Shown in pieces: positions 37,870 through 46,162 of a stretch of DNA of 64,000 bases. The notes beneath the pieces are model-generated. The model did not search any database. It was not told the origin of the DNA and saw only the letters and a list, made by a program, of their open reading frames with translations. The stretch lies in assembly GCA_024404675.1 (NCBI GenBank), contig JAKSPO010000001.1, positions 310,001 to 374,000 of the forward strand. Direction: 5' to 3'. How positions within the stretch are numbered: the stretch's first letter is position 1; the number at the start of each line of letters is the position of its first letter. Position numbers and translations under genes: made by a program. This DNA comes from Lachnospiraceae bacterium (lineage in GTDB: Bacteria; Bacillota; Clostridia; Lachnospirales; Lachnospiraceae).

Positions 37870-38887
37870 GACAATCTCCTTTAGCGTCAAACTCCTTCAT
37901 CAAAAGCTCAGCAAAATCCTCCGGCACAGGGGAGCGAAATACGCGGCAGCTAAGGTCACTAAGCGGCTCTCCCACTTCCTTTGGCAGAAGGTAGCAATAG
38001 GCAAGTAACTGCTGACCGTGCAGGTGATAGGTATTTCTGTAATAGGTATTCCGCATATGATAGCGGTCGCCCTCGGCAATATACTTCGGGTCTCCTAAAA
38101 TCGGATGCCCAAGATACTGTAATACACTACGAATCTGATGCGATTTGCCGGTATGAAGGCATACTCTCACAAGCGTCAGATCGGTATTATGCTTAAGCGG
38201 CGTAAAATCGGTATGCACCGGAACACTATCCGAAGAAATCGGACCTTCGGTAATGCGTACCTGGTTACCTTCCGTATCCTTCGTAAGATACAGCTTACTG
38301 TCGATAAACTCGGTCATAATTCCGTTTACGACAGCGTAATAGTATTTGCGGATGCGGCGCTCCTTCAAAAGGCGGTTGATCTCCCGTCCAGAAGCCGCAG
38401 TCTTAGCAAAGAACAGAATGCCCGGGGTATTGCGGTCCAAACGGTTACAGATACCCGGCTTAAAGCTGCGTAGCGACTCGGCGGTAAGCTCTCCTTTGTC
38501 AGCAAGATACGTAAGTAGCAGCTCGTTAATCGACTCACTGTCCTCGGTATCCTTCTGGGAAAGAAGGCCTGCGGGCTTATACGCTACAATCAGATGCTCG
38601 TTTTCAAAAACGATCTGATTCTTAGAAAGCTTATGCTTCGAAAATGTCGGAACCTCCTTCGCTACTTCCCCGCGAAACTTAGAAAATGTCTCGTCTGAGA
38701 AGAAGATCTCCACAACATCGCCCCGATTTAGAACCTCATTTCCTTCAGCCTTCGCGCCGTTCAGCGTAATATTCTTCTTTCGAAGCATCTTATAAAGAAA
38801 GCCGCTTCCTGCCTCCGGCATCAGCTTATTCAGATATTTGTTAAAGCGGCACCCGGCGTCGCGTGCCTCAATCGTAAAGCTTTTCAT
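37802..38887 (-). CDS. RluA-family ribosomal large subunit pseudouridine synthase
   Basis: The N-terminal S4 RNA-binding domain (about 10-65, KMLRKKNITLNGAKAEGNEVL) is followed by the RluA catalytic domain. That domain has AYKPAGLLSQKD near 107, the catalytic Asp in CNRLDRNTPGILFFAKT near 147 and CLHTGKSHQIRSVLQYLGHPILGDPKY near 240. The target uridines (23S rRNA, RluC/RluD-like) cannot be fixed from the sequence. The C-terminal about 25 residues are read in another frame by recU. Confidence 0.93.
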   Translation of the reverse strand: MKSFTIEARDAGCRFNKYLNKLMPEAGSGFLYKMLRKKNITLNGAKAEGNEVLNRGDVVEIFFSDETFSKFRGEVAKEVPTFSKHKLSKNQIVFENEHLIVAYKPAGLLSQKDTEDSESINELLLTYLADKGELTAESLRSFKPGICNRLDRNTPGILFFAKTAASGREINRLLKERRIRKYYYAVVNGIMTEFIDSKLYLTKDTEGNQVRITEGPISSDSVPVHTDFTPLKHNTDLTLVRVCLHTGKSHQIRSVLQYLGHPILGDPKYIAEGDRYHMRNTYYRNTYHLHGQQLLAYCYLLPKEVGEPLSDLSCRVFRSPVPEDFAELLMKEFDAKGDCHAVLEIPGTKRLPVRGTDQRNE

Positions 38888-38894
38888 AACACCT

Positions 38895-39440
38895 CTATTT
38901 CACAAGGATCATTCGAACAAATTCCTGCACCTCTTCGGAAGCCTCTCCGCCCTCGCAGCTTTTTAATCTTCTAAGAAGCTCCTCTTCCTTACGGAATACA
39001 TGCATATGCACATCCTCACCACGCTTTTTAAGCGATGCTTCAAAGTAAGAAGTGATCTTCTCCGTGTTCTTCCCGTTTATAAGATACGCAATCAGCTGAT
39101 TGCCTCTTACACATAAAAAATCAAGATGCATCACACGCTCAGTGGAGGTAAATACCATTTCGTAATACGCCTTGTCCGTCGGAAGAAGCACCTCGTTAAG
39201 CTTTGCGGAAAGCTCCTCCGGAATCGGCTGATACGGAATGAACAGCAACAGATTGACAAGTGCCTTGGCAGCAGGCAAGGTTAAAAGAACGGCGAACACC
39301 GTACCAAGATTCCTTCCCGTCCCTAAAATCTCCCGGCAGATGAAGAAAATCGAAAGCCCGGCAGCAACGAAAACAAGCACCACTAAGCTTTGCGTAAGCT
39401 TCTTATACTGGATATAACCCTTTTCACCCTTATACTTCAT
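38895..39440 (-). CDS. Two-pass membrane protein of unknown function
   Basis: This 181-residue protein starts at ATG 39438-39440, 11 nt inside the end of the HAD gene; the longer open frame upstream is only the HAD gene read in another frame. It has two membrane segments (about 17-37 and 45-67), a short PYQPIPEEL turn and a cytosolic alpha/beta domain of about 110 residues ending VQEFVRMILVK. There are no recognisable catalytic motifs. It lies between a HAD phosphatase and a pseudouridine synthase in one transcription unit. I do not recognise the family. Confidence 0.75.
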   Translation of the reverse strand: MKYKGEKGYIQYKKLTQSLVVLVFVAAGLSIFFICREILGTGRNLGTVFAVLLTLPAAKALVNLLLFIPYQPIPEELSAKLNEVLLPTDKAYYEMVFTSTERVMHLDFLCVRGNQLIAYLINGKNTEKITSYFEASLKKRGEDVHMHVFRKEEELLRRLKSCEGGEASEEVQEFVRMILVK

Positions 39441-40104
39441 AGCTGAACTCCTCATAGGAATTGATATAAAACTCGGCATTTGCCCGAAGCGAATCCTGCA
39501 TAGCAGAGGAAAATGCGTCGTAGACGATGCAAACAGGCATCCCTGCGGCATGTCCCGCAAGCATTCCGGCCTCAACATCCTCAAAAACAAGGCAGCGCTC
39601 TGTCCTGACACCCAGCCTTTCTGAAACGGCAAGATAGATATCCGGCGACGGCTTCCCCTTCGCAACCTCACAGCCCGTTAGCCGTACGTCAAAATAAGGC
39701 ATTAGTCCCTGTGCAAGCATTACTGCATCCATCAGCTCTCTTGAGTTGCTGGTTGCAATGCCCATACGAATGCCATTTTCCTTCAAAAAGCGAAGAAAAC
39801 GAAGCACACCGGGCTTCACCGGCACACGCGTTTTGTAAAAATCATATGCCATATCGTTCCAGTCCGCCTTCATCTTCTCAAGCGAATCCGGAATCGAAAA
39901 CCGTTCCTTTGTATAAACGGCAACCTCATGAAAGCTTAGTCCTTCAATGCTTTTCTGATAATCATCGGGAAGCGCAAGCCCAAATCTACTTAGATACTCG
40001 ACATCTATGGCATGCCACATCCACATCGAATCGACAAGCGTTCCGTCTAAATCAAAAAGCACTGCATCTATGTTGTCCTTAATCCACTGTAAAGATGGCT
40101 TCAT
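39430..40104 (-). CDS. HAD-superfamily phosphatase (beta-phosphoglucomutase-like)
   Basis: This HAD subfamily IA hydrolase has 224 residues: motif I DLDGTLVDS at about 18-26, a helical cap, motif II ATSNS near 118, and motifs III-IV KGKPSPDIYL near 150 and FEDVEAGMLAG near 175. The closest pattern is beta-phosphoglucomutase or phosphoglycolate phosphatase, but substrate is not predictable. It overlaps rsuA by 26 nt upstream and the membrane-protein gene by 11 nt downstream. Confidence 0.9.
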   Translation of the reverse strand: MKPSLQWIKDNIDAVLFDLDGTLVDSMWMWHAIDVEYLSRFGLALPDDYQKSIEGLSFHEVAVYTKERFSIPDSLEKMKADWNDMAYDFYKTRVPVKPGVLRFLRFLKENGIRMGIATSNSRELMDAVMLAQGLMPYFDVRLTGCEVAKGKPSPDIYLAVSERLGVRTERCLVFEDVEAGMLAGHAAGMPVCIVYDAFSSAMQDSLRANAEFYINSYEEFSYEV

Positions 40105-40810
40105 TCAGCTGCTCCAATGTATATTCCCGGTATTCTCCGGGTTTCATCTCCTCGGGAAGCACTAAGCCTCCGATTGAGATTCGTTTCAAATATAGAACCT
40201 CATGCCCGACTGCATGAAACAAGCGTTTTACCTCATGAAACTTCCCCTCGGTAATCGTGAGAAGGCATTCCGACTCTTCGCTATCTTCCCGAAGAAACTT
40301 GTATTCTGCGGACTTACTGGTGAATTCTTCAAACGAAATCCCCTTATTAAGCCGTGCCTCTTCCGCCTTCTGCAAAACACCGGTAATCCGAACGAAATAC
40401 GTCTTTTTAATCTCGTGCCTCGGTGAAGTGATGCAATGTGCAAGCTCTCCGTCGTTGGTAATCAGTAGCAGTCCCTCGGTATCCTTATCAAGCCTTCCTA
40501 CCGGAAAATACTCCTTCGCGTCAGCCTCCGGAATCAGAGAAAGCACAGTCTCACTGATACGGTCCTTCGTCGCAGAAACAACGCCCTTAGGCTTATTCAG
40601 AAGAAAATACCGATTGGCCACATAGCGATATGTTCGGCCATTTACCTCAATTGTATCCTCTAAGGGATGCACCTGTAATTCTGCGGAGCTGACCGGTCTG
40701 TCGTTCACGTAGACACAATGGTCATGCAGGCATTTTTTCGCATCGGTTCTGCTTTTGCAGGCACCCGAAAGCACTAAAAAGCGGTCAAGCCGCATCGTTT
40801 CCTTGGCCAT
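40079..40810 (-). CDS. rsuA: RsuA-family ribosomal small subunit pseudouridine synthase
   Basis: The N-terminal S4 domain (MRLDRFLVLSGACKSRTDAKK) is followed by the RsuA/RluB/E/F catalytic domain. The catalytic Asp lies in VGRLDKDTEGLLLITNDG near residue 103, with the KPKGVVSAT motif near 75 and the EGKFHEVKRLFHAVGHEVLYLKR motif near 190. The 243-residue length favours RsuA (16S pseudouridine 516) over RluB, but rluE/rluF-type specificity is possible. It begins immediately after the Nop2-like methyltransferase gene. Confidence 0.92.
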   Translation of the reverse strand: MAKETMRLDRFLVLSGACKSRTDAKKCLHDHCVYVNDRPVSSAELQVHPLEDTIEVNGRTYRYVANRYFLLNKPKGVVSATKDRISETVLSLIPEADAKEYFPVGRLDKDTEGLLLITNDGELAHCITSPRHEIKKTYFVRITGVLQKAEEARLNKGISFEEFTSKSAEYKFLREDSEESECLLTITEGKFHEVKRLFHAVGHEVLYLKRISIGGLVLPEEMKPGEYREYTLEQLNEAIFTVD

Positions 40811-42211
40811 TTACATCATTCTCCATCCCGGCAGATACCGGTTTTTAAACTGTCCGTTCTTGTATTTGCCGAAGCCAAGCGGATAACCGTCGACAAGGAT
40901 CAATACATAACCGTCCTTCGTATCCTCCGGGCATTCGATGGATTCGCATTTGAGATAACGAATCACGCGCTCATCCATGACCGGGAAGGAAACACAGTTA
41001 TCGTAGCTATCCTTCCCAAGTGCCATAGCCAGTGCCTGTGAGGGCTCAAAGCGCCCCTTGTGCATCTCGCCAAGAAACAGTCCCGTACGCAGTACGCGAA
41101 GTCCCCGAAGATTCGGTGCATCCATGGGAACATGATAGTAACGGTCCTCAAGCTTATAAATGCGATTCAGCGAAATCGGAAGGGATACATGCGAAAGAAA
41201 TTCGGTAAGCTCCTTCGGAAGCGCACTTTGTCTTACAAACTCGGTAAACCTTGCCGCTTCCGCGTAATCCTCCCGCTCCTTCTTATGAAAAAGCGCAATA
41301 TAGTGGCCTTCCCCCGCAAGCTTATGCGGGAATAATCGAAGCGTCTTCTCAATATCCTTAACTGGCTCTGCCATAAAGGAAGCCCGACCGGTCTCAAAGC
41401 CCATCGAAAGATATTCGGAAAGTTTCTCCTCGGGAACCGCCGACACAAGCTCCATATCCGGATAGGAATCAAGGAGGAACTTCACAGTTTCCTCATCCTC
41501 CATCGTGGAAAATGTGCAGGTGGAATATAAAAGCATTCCGCCCGGCCTTAACATCTCATAGGCTCTCGGAAGGATCTCCCGCTGCAGATCGTTATAATAT
41601 TTCGTGCCGTATTGCTCCCAGTTCTTCATAATGGCAGGCTGCTTTCGAAACATGCCTTCCCCGGAACAGGGGGCGTCCACAAGAATCTTATCAAAATAAT
41701 TCGGAAACACCTTCGCAAGCTTATCCGAGGGCTCGCTCATAACAATTGCATTGCTTGCACCGAACACCTCAATATTCTTAAGGAGTGCCTTGGCTCTTGA
41801 ATTGCTGATATCATTTGCTATCAAAACACCTGTGCCGGCAAGCTTCGCCGCAAGCTCTGTACTCTTACCGCCGGGCGCCGCGCAGAGATCAAGTACACGG
41901 TCTCCCTTGGCAATCGGAAGCAGATTCGCAGGCGTCATCGCACTCGGCTCCTGCAGATAGTAAAGACCTGCATAGTAATACGGATGCTTCGAGGGATTGT
42001 CCTTATCGTCGTAATAAAACCCGTTTCTGATCCACGGAACCTGCCGAAGCGTAAAGGGCGAAAGCACACAAAAGCTCTCCGGGGAAAGCTTTAATGTATT
42101 CACGCGGACCGCCGAGCTTACCTTTTCGTCGAAGCAGGCAAGATAAGCGGCAAATGCCTCCTCGCCAAGCTGCTCACGCATTCGATTTTCAAACTCTTCG
42201 GGTAACCTCAT
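40811..42211 (-). CDS. RsmF-like rRNA (cytosine-C5-)-methyltransferase
   Basis: This RsmB/RsmF/Nop2-Sun family SAM enzyme has 466 residues. An N-terminal domain with QEPSAMTPANLLPIAKGDRVLDLCAAPGGKSTELAA (SAM motif I near 110) is followed by the two catalytic cysteines in DAPCSGEGMFRK (near 180) and YSTCTFSTMEDEE (near 232). A C-terminal PUA-like domain ends in PLGFGKYKNGQFKNRYLPGW. GGAAGGA precedes the ATG. The methylated position in 16S or 23S rRNA cannot be assigned. Confidence 0.93.
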   Translation of the reverse strand: MRLPEEFENRMREQLGEEAFAAYLACFDEKVSSAVRVNTLKLSPESFCVLSPFTLRQVPWIRNGFYYDDKDNPSKHPYYYAGLYYLQEPSAMTPANLLPIAKGDRVLDLCAAPGGKSTELAAKLAGTGVLIANDISNSRAKALLKNIEVFGASNAIVMSEPSDKLAKVFPNYFDKILVDAPCSGEGMFRKQPAIMKNWEQYGTKYYNDLQREILPRAYEMLRPGGMLLYSTCTFSTMEDEETVKFLLDSYPDMELVSAVPEEKLSEYLSMGFETGRASFMAEPVKDIEKTLRLFPHKLAGEGHYIALFHKKEREDYAEAARFTEFVRQSALPKELTEFLSHVSLPISLNRIYKLEDRYYHVPMDAPNLRGLRVLRTGLFLGEMHKGRFEPSQALAMALGKDSYDNCVSFPVMDERVIRYLKCESIECPEDTKDGYVLILVDGYPLGFGKYKNGQFKNRYLPGWRMM

Positions 42212-42226
42212 TGCAATCCTTCCGTC

Positions 42227-43030
42227 CTAGTTAATGGTCTGTGCTCTGTTATTTTCCGCGATAATATCAAGCTCTGTCGCAAAGCTTCTGAGTCTTTCGA
42301 TATTCTGACTCGAATAGATGTTGTAAAACTCCTCCTGGATTCGAACCGCCTCGCGATGGCTGACAAAGCGATACAGATTCTGAATCGTAAGAAGAATATC
42401 ATTTACAATGCGCTCCTCCTCGAAGCGAAGCTCACGAGCGGTACGGATCTCCTCACGAATCGAGGAAAGTTCCTTATCGGTAGCAATCATTCCGTCGGCA
42501 GCATTTCGAAGACGAAGCTTCAGCTCATCCGGAATATTCATACGGTACTTATACTGAAGTGAATGCTCAATCGTCGACCAGCTGTTCATACCAAGCGTTC
42601 TGACCTGAATCTCTGCGTGAATCTTCTTCGGACCGCTTACGGACTGTACGGTGTAAAGAATGCGAAGGTGGTAGCTGCGATAGCCGCTTTCCTTCGGAAA
42701 AGCAATATAGTCGTTCTCCGAAACAACCTCCATATCGGTTCTCTGCTTGATCATATCAACAACCTGATAGCAGTCCTCAACGAACTGGCACACGAGTCGG
42801 ATACCGCAAATATCCCACATCTCCTCCTCGACACTCTCAAGAGAAATCTGCTTTCTGTTCGCCTTCTCGATAATACTTGCAATAGATTTTACGCGCCCCT
42901 GAACCTGATCGATCGGACAATAATCGTCCGATTTGCGATATGCTGTTAAGAGATGATTGAATTTGATCATCAGCTCATCAACCGCAAGTGCGTACGGGTC
43001 CAGAAACTCGCGCCACAATTGTATCTCCAT
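42227..43030 (-). CDS. Small alarmone synthetase (RelP/RelQ-type GTP pyrophosphokinase)
   Basis: This 267-residue protein consists of a RelA/SpoT synthetase domain without a hydrolase domain. Visible motifs are RVKSIASIIEKANRK near 47, MWDICGIRLVCQFVEDCYQVVDMI near 72, PKESGYRSYHLRILY near 113 and EIQVRTLGMNSWSTIEHSLQYK near 140, followed by a long helical tail. It is expected to make (p)ppGpp under cell-envelope or starvation stress. GGGGG lies 9 nt before the ATG. The paralogue type (RelP or RelQ) is not decided. Confidence 0.92.
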   Translation of the reverse strand: MEIQLWREFLDPYALAVDELMIKFNHLLTAYRKSDDYCPIDQVQGRVKSIASIIEKANRKQISLESVEEEMWDICGIRLVCQFVEDCYQVVDMIKQRTDMEVVSENDYIAFPKESGYRSYHLRILYTVQSVSGPKKIHAEIQVRTLGMNSWSTIEHSLQYKYRMNIPDELKLRLRNAADGMIATDKELSSIREEIRTARELRFEEERIVNDILLTIQNLYRFVSHREAVRIQEEFYNIYSSQNIERLRSFATELDIIAENNRAQTIN

Positions 43031-43054
43031 ATTTGTAAACCCCCAAAAATATAA

Positions 43055-44419
43055 CTAGTTCTTAAAGCTGTGTACCGGTGCCGGAATACGGCCGGTTCTG
43101 TTGACAAATGCCTCACAGTTAAAGCTGTTGACAGGCATAATCGGTGCATAACCGAGAAGTCCTCCAAACTCTGCCTGGTCACCAACCTCCTTGCCGATAA
43201 CGGGAATGAGACGAACTGCAGTCGTCTTCTGGTTGATCATACCGATTGCCATCTCGTCTGCGATGATACCGCTTATGGTAGCTGCAGTGGTGGAGCCGGG
43301 AATTGCAATCATATCAAGACCAACCGAGCATACACAAGTCATAGCCTCAAGCTTCTCAAGGGTAAGGCAGCCCTCCAAAACCGCATCGATCATACCCTGG
43401 TCCTCACTGACAGGGATAAATGCACCGCTCAGACCGCCGACATAAGAGGAAGCCATAATACCGCCCTTCTTCACCTGGTCATTCAAAAGCGCAAGTGCAG
43501 CAGTCGTACCGGGTGCACCGGGATGCTCCAAACCGATCTCCTGCAAAATCTCCGCAACACTGTCTCCGACAGCCGGGGTCGGCGCAAGGGAAAGGTCAAC
43601 AATGCCGAACGGAACGCCAAGCATTTCGGAGGCACGCTTTGCTACAAGCTGACCGACACGGGTAATCTTGAAGGCAGTCTTCTTGATGGTCTCACAAAGG
43701 AACTCAAAATCCTTACCTCTTGCCTGCTCTAAAGCCTTCTTAACAACACCGGGGCCGCTGACGCCGACGTTAATAATGCAGTCTGCCTCGGTAACACCGT
43801 GGAAGGCACCTGCCATGAAAGGGTTATCATCGGGTGCGTTACAGAATACAACAAGCTTTGCACAGCCGATGGAATCCTGATACTTCGTAAGCTCAGCCGT
43901 CTCCTTAATCATCTCGCCCATCAGACGAACCGCATCCATATTGATACCGGTCTTCGTAGAGCCGAGATTGACGGAGCTGCAGACAACATCCGTAGAGGAA
44001 AGGGCAAGCGGAATGGAACGAATCAGAAGCTCCTCTGCCTTCGTCATTCCCTTACTTACCAAAGCACTGTAGCCGCCGATGAAGTTGACGCCAACCTCCT
44101 TACCGGCGCGGTCAAGTGTTTTAGCAATCGTCACAAAATCCTCGGACTTCTTGCAGGCGGAAGCACCGATTAAGCCGATCGGCGTAACGCTGATACGCTT
44201 ATTTACAACCGGAATACCATACTCCTTGGCAATCTCATCACCGGTGGAAACAAGGTTCTTTGCAAGTGTTGTGATCTTGTTATAAATATTCTGATTCAAA
44301 ACCTCCAGATTGGAATCGATGCAATCAAGCAGTGAAATACCCATCGTAATGGTACGCACATCCAGATTCATCTCTTCAATCATCCGGTTGGTTTCCTGGA
44401 TTTCTCTGATACTGATCAT
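43055..44419 (-). CDS. DUF711/PFL family protein (UPF0210)
   Basis: This 454-residue protein of the DUF711 (UPF0210, PFL-like) family is conserved in Clostridia and lactobacilli, with unknown function. Characteristic stretches are [16 protein letters not shown] at about 18-33, [21 protein letters not shown] near 220, [17 protein letters not shown] near 275 and [28 protein letters not shown] near 360. Family structures resemble glycyl radical enzyme barrels but lack known activity. It follows the ACT-domain gene by 16 bp; the ACT-DUF711 pair is a conserved two-gene unit, implying a shared ligand-sensing role. Confidence 0.9.
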   Translation of the reverse strand: MISIREIQETNRMIEEMNLDVRTITMGISLLDCIDSNLEVLNQNIYNKITTLAKNLVSTGDEIAKEYGIPVVNKRISVTPIGLIGASACKKSEDFVTIAKTLDRAGKEVGVNFIGGYSALVSKGMTKAEELLIRSIPLALSSTDVVCSSVNLGSTKTGINMDAVRLMGEMIKETAELTKYQDSIGCAKLVVFCNAPDDNPFMAGAFHGVTEADCIINVGVSGPGVVKKALEQARGKDFEFLCETIKKTAFKITRVGQLVAKRASEMLGVPFGIVDLSLAPTPAVGDSVAEILQEIGLEHPGAPGTTAALALLNDQVKKGGIMASSYVGGLSGAFIPVSEDQGMIDAVLEGCLTLEKLEAMTCVCSVGLDMIAIPGSTTAATISGIIADEMAIGMINQKTTAVRLIPVIGKEVGDQAEFGGLLGYAPIMPVNSFNCEAFVNRTGRIPAPVHSFKN

Positions 44420-44435
44420 AGTTCGTGCTCCTTTA

Positions 44436-44708
44436 TTAGATTCTGTGCATCATATCGAAAATGTCCTCAAGCTGAATCCGGATGGAACAGCCGATGCTCT
44501 TACCAACCTCATCAAGCTCGTCGGAAAGCTTATCGAAATCGCAGGTGCTCTTCGATACATCAACCATCATCATCATGTTGAAGAAGCCGCTGACGATTGT
44601 CTGGGAAATATCAAGGACATTCACATTTGCCCCGGAAAGATAGGTGCAGACCTTTGCAATAATACCTACGGTATCCTTTCCAACTACAGTAATAATCGCT
44701 CTCTTCAT
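44436..44708 (-). CDS. ACT domain protein (UPF0237)
   Basis: This 90-residue stand-alone ACT-domain protein contains the ligand-binding loop [29 protein letters not shown] at about 8-36 and a second beta-alpha-beta. ACT domains usually bind amino acids; this UPF0237 group pairs with DUF711 genes. It starts 35 bp after the YycJ-like gene. That gap contains a palindromic ATAAAATTTTAT and a small GGC-TTCG-GCC hairpin, which may have a regulatory role but gives no clear promoter. Confidence 0.9.
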   Translation of the reverse strand: MKRAIITVVGKDTVGIIAKVCTYLSGANVNVLDISQTIVSGFFNMMMMVDVSKSTCDFDKLSDELDEVGKSIGCSIRIQLEDIFDMMHRI

Positions 44709-44743
44709 AAAAAACCTCTTTTCCGGCCGAAGCCAATAAAATT

Positions 44744-45538
44744 TTATATTGTCAGAACTTCCATCGGGATATCTCGGGGGGCAACCATAAGCCGTGGCTT
44801 CGGGCTGTCATAATTCCATGCCCCATCCAATTCGTTCTTCATCGTAATAAGTGCCAGATCGGGCACATTATTCTCTTTACTCAAATGCGCAAGGATGATA
44901 TAGCGAAGCTTCTCCTGCAAAACATGCGCAACCAGTCGTGCGGAATCCTCGTTACTGAGATGTCCGCGTTCTCCCATAATTCTCTGCTTCAGATGATACG
45001 GATAGGAGCCCGCAAGAAGCATATATCGGTCATAATTCGACTCAAGGTATAAAATATCCGCTGCGGACAGATGCGACACAATCTCCGGGGTAATACACCC
45101 AAGGTCCGTTGCCATCGCAACCTTCTTCCCCTCTGCCAAAAAGGAATAGGCTACCGAGCCGTTTGCGTCGTGACTGGTAACACACACATTTACCTGAACA
45201 GAATCAATCGTGAAGGAATCGCCCGGCTTAATAACATGAAACAGCTCATCCGGTATCGATTCATTGCCCCTCTGCGCCTTGATGCCGCGAATTGTTCCGG
45301 CCGTTGCATAAACGGGCAAGGGATGCTTCTTTAAAAACACCTTAAGTCCGCATATATGGTCCGAATGCTCATGCGTAATCAGAATCGCAGCAATTGATTC
45401 CGGCTGAATGAAATTCGATAAAAGATACCCTTCCATCCTTTTTGCGCTGATGCCGGCATCGATCAACAGCCTTGTTTCACCGCTTGCAAGGTAGATGCAG
45501 TTCCCGCTGCTTCCGCTTGCCAAACTGAAGAAATCCAA
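44744..45538 (-). CDS. MBL-fold metallohydrolase, YycJ/WalJ-like
   Basis: This 264-residue metallo-beta-lactamase fold protein has the metal motif ITHEHSDHICGLKVFL near 55 and SHDANGSVAYSF near 122. The family's N-terminus FSLASGSSGNCIYL and the LESNYD motif are also visible. Homologues in B. subtilis (YycJ/WalJ) are 5'-3' exonucleases linked to the WalKR regulon and DNA repair. Here it sits with polA and coaE, with no walRK genes near. The start is TTG (45536-45538) with AAGGTGG 7 nt upstream. Confidence 0.9.
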   Translation of the reverse strand: MDFFSLASGSSGNCIYLASGETRLLIDAGISAKRMEGYLLSNFIQPESIAAILITHEHSDHICGLKVFLKKHPLPVYATAGTIRGIKAQRGNESIPDELFHVIKPGDSFTIDSVQVNVCVTSHDANGSVAYSFLAEGKKVAMATDLGCITPEIVSHLSAADILYLESNYDRYMLLAGSYPYHLKQRIMGERGHLSNEDSARLVAHVLQEKLRYIILAHLSKENNVPDLALITMKNELDGAWNYDSPKPRLMVAPRDIPMEVLTI

Positions 45539-45555
45539 AGTCTTACCACCTTTCT

Positions 45556-46161
45556 TTACAGACCGAGATTATCTTCGATCTGATAACAAAGCTCGAGATC
45601 GCCGACCATATTGCTGTTGATGATTTCCTTATCGCAAAGGCTCTGCAGCTCCTCCTCGGACATCTGCTCCGCAAAGACTGCAGAAATTCGCTCATCGGAA
45701 TATCCGCGCTCCTTTCGAAGGCGGTATCTTCTTACTGTCTCTGGCGCAGTAACACACCAGAGCTCGTCGCAGAAATCACGATAGCCCGCAGAACACGCAA
45801 GTGCCGACTCTACGAAAATGTAGGGGATGTTCTCCGCCTTATAAGCTGCAATCTGTCTTTTGATTTCCGCAATCGCCGCAGGATGCGTGATTGAATTGAG
45901 TAATGCAAGCTTATTATCGTCCTGAAAGACGATTTGTGCAAGAGCGGATCTGTTTAAAGTGCCGTCTTCGTTAGCAATTTCTGTGCCAAATGCCTCATAA
46001 ACCTGCTCTAACACCGTGCTGCCGGGAACCATCTGCTCCCTTGATACGCTATCCGAATCAATAACCGGATACCCAAGATGCCTTTTGATCAGTGAGCATA
46101 CATAGCTCTTACCCGTACCGACGCCACCGGTAATACCGATGACCTTAGAATGATTATTCAT
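45556..46161 (-). CDS. coaE: Dephospho-CoA kinase CoaE
   Basis: CoaE phosphorylates the 3'-OH of dephospho-CoA, the last step of CoA synthesis. It has a P-loop GITGGVGTGKSYV near residues 8-20, the DSDSVSREQM site near 34 and the lid/CoA-binding HPAAIAEIKRQI near 101. The ATG (46159-46161) lies 1 bp after the polA stop. The open frame reaching 46320 is polA sequence read in another frame. polA-coaE pairing is usual in Firmicutes. Confidence 0.95.
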   Translation of the reverse strand: MNNHSKVIGITGGVGTGKSYVCSLIKRHLGYPVIDSDSVSREQMVPGSTVLEQVYEAFGTEIANEDGTLNRSALAQIVFQDDNKLALLNSITHPAAIAEIKRQIAAYKAENIPYIFVESALACSAGYRDFCDELWCVTAPETVRRYRLRKERGYSDERISAVFAEQMSEEELQSLCDKEIINSNMVGDLELCYQIEDNLGL

Positions 46162-46162
46162 A

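Noticed and set aside
38895-39671. 258-codon version of the two-helix membrane protein
   Set aside because: The Arg/Pro/Ser-rich first 77 residues are the HAD gene in another frame. A start at 39440 fits the membrane topology.
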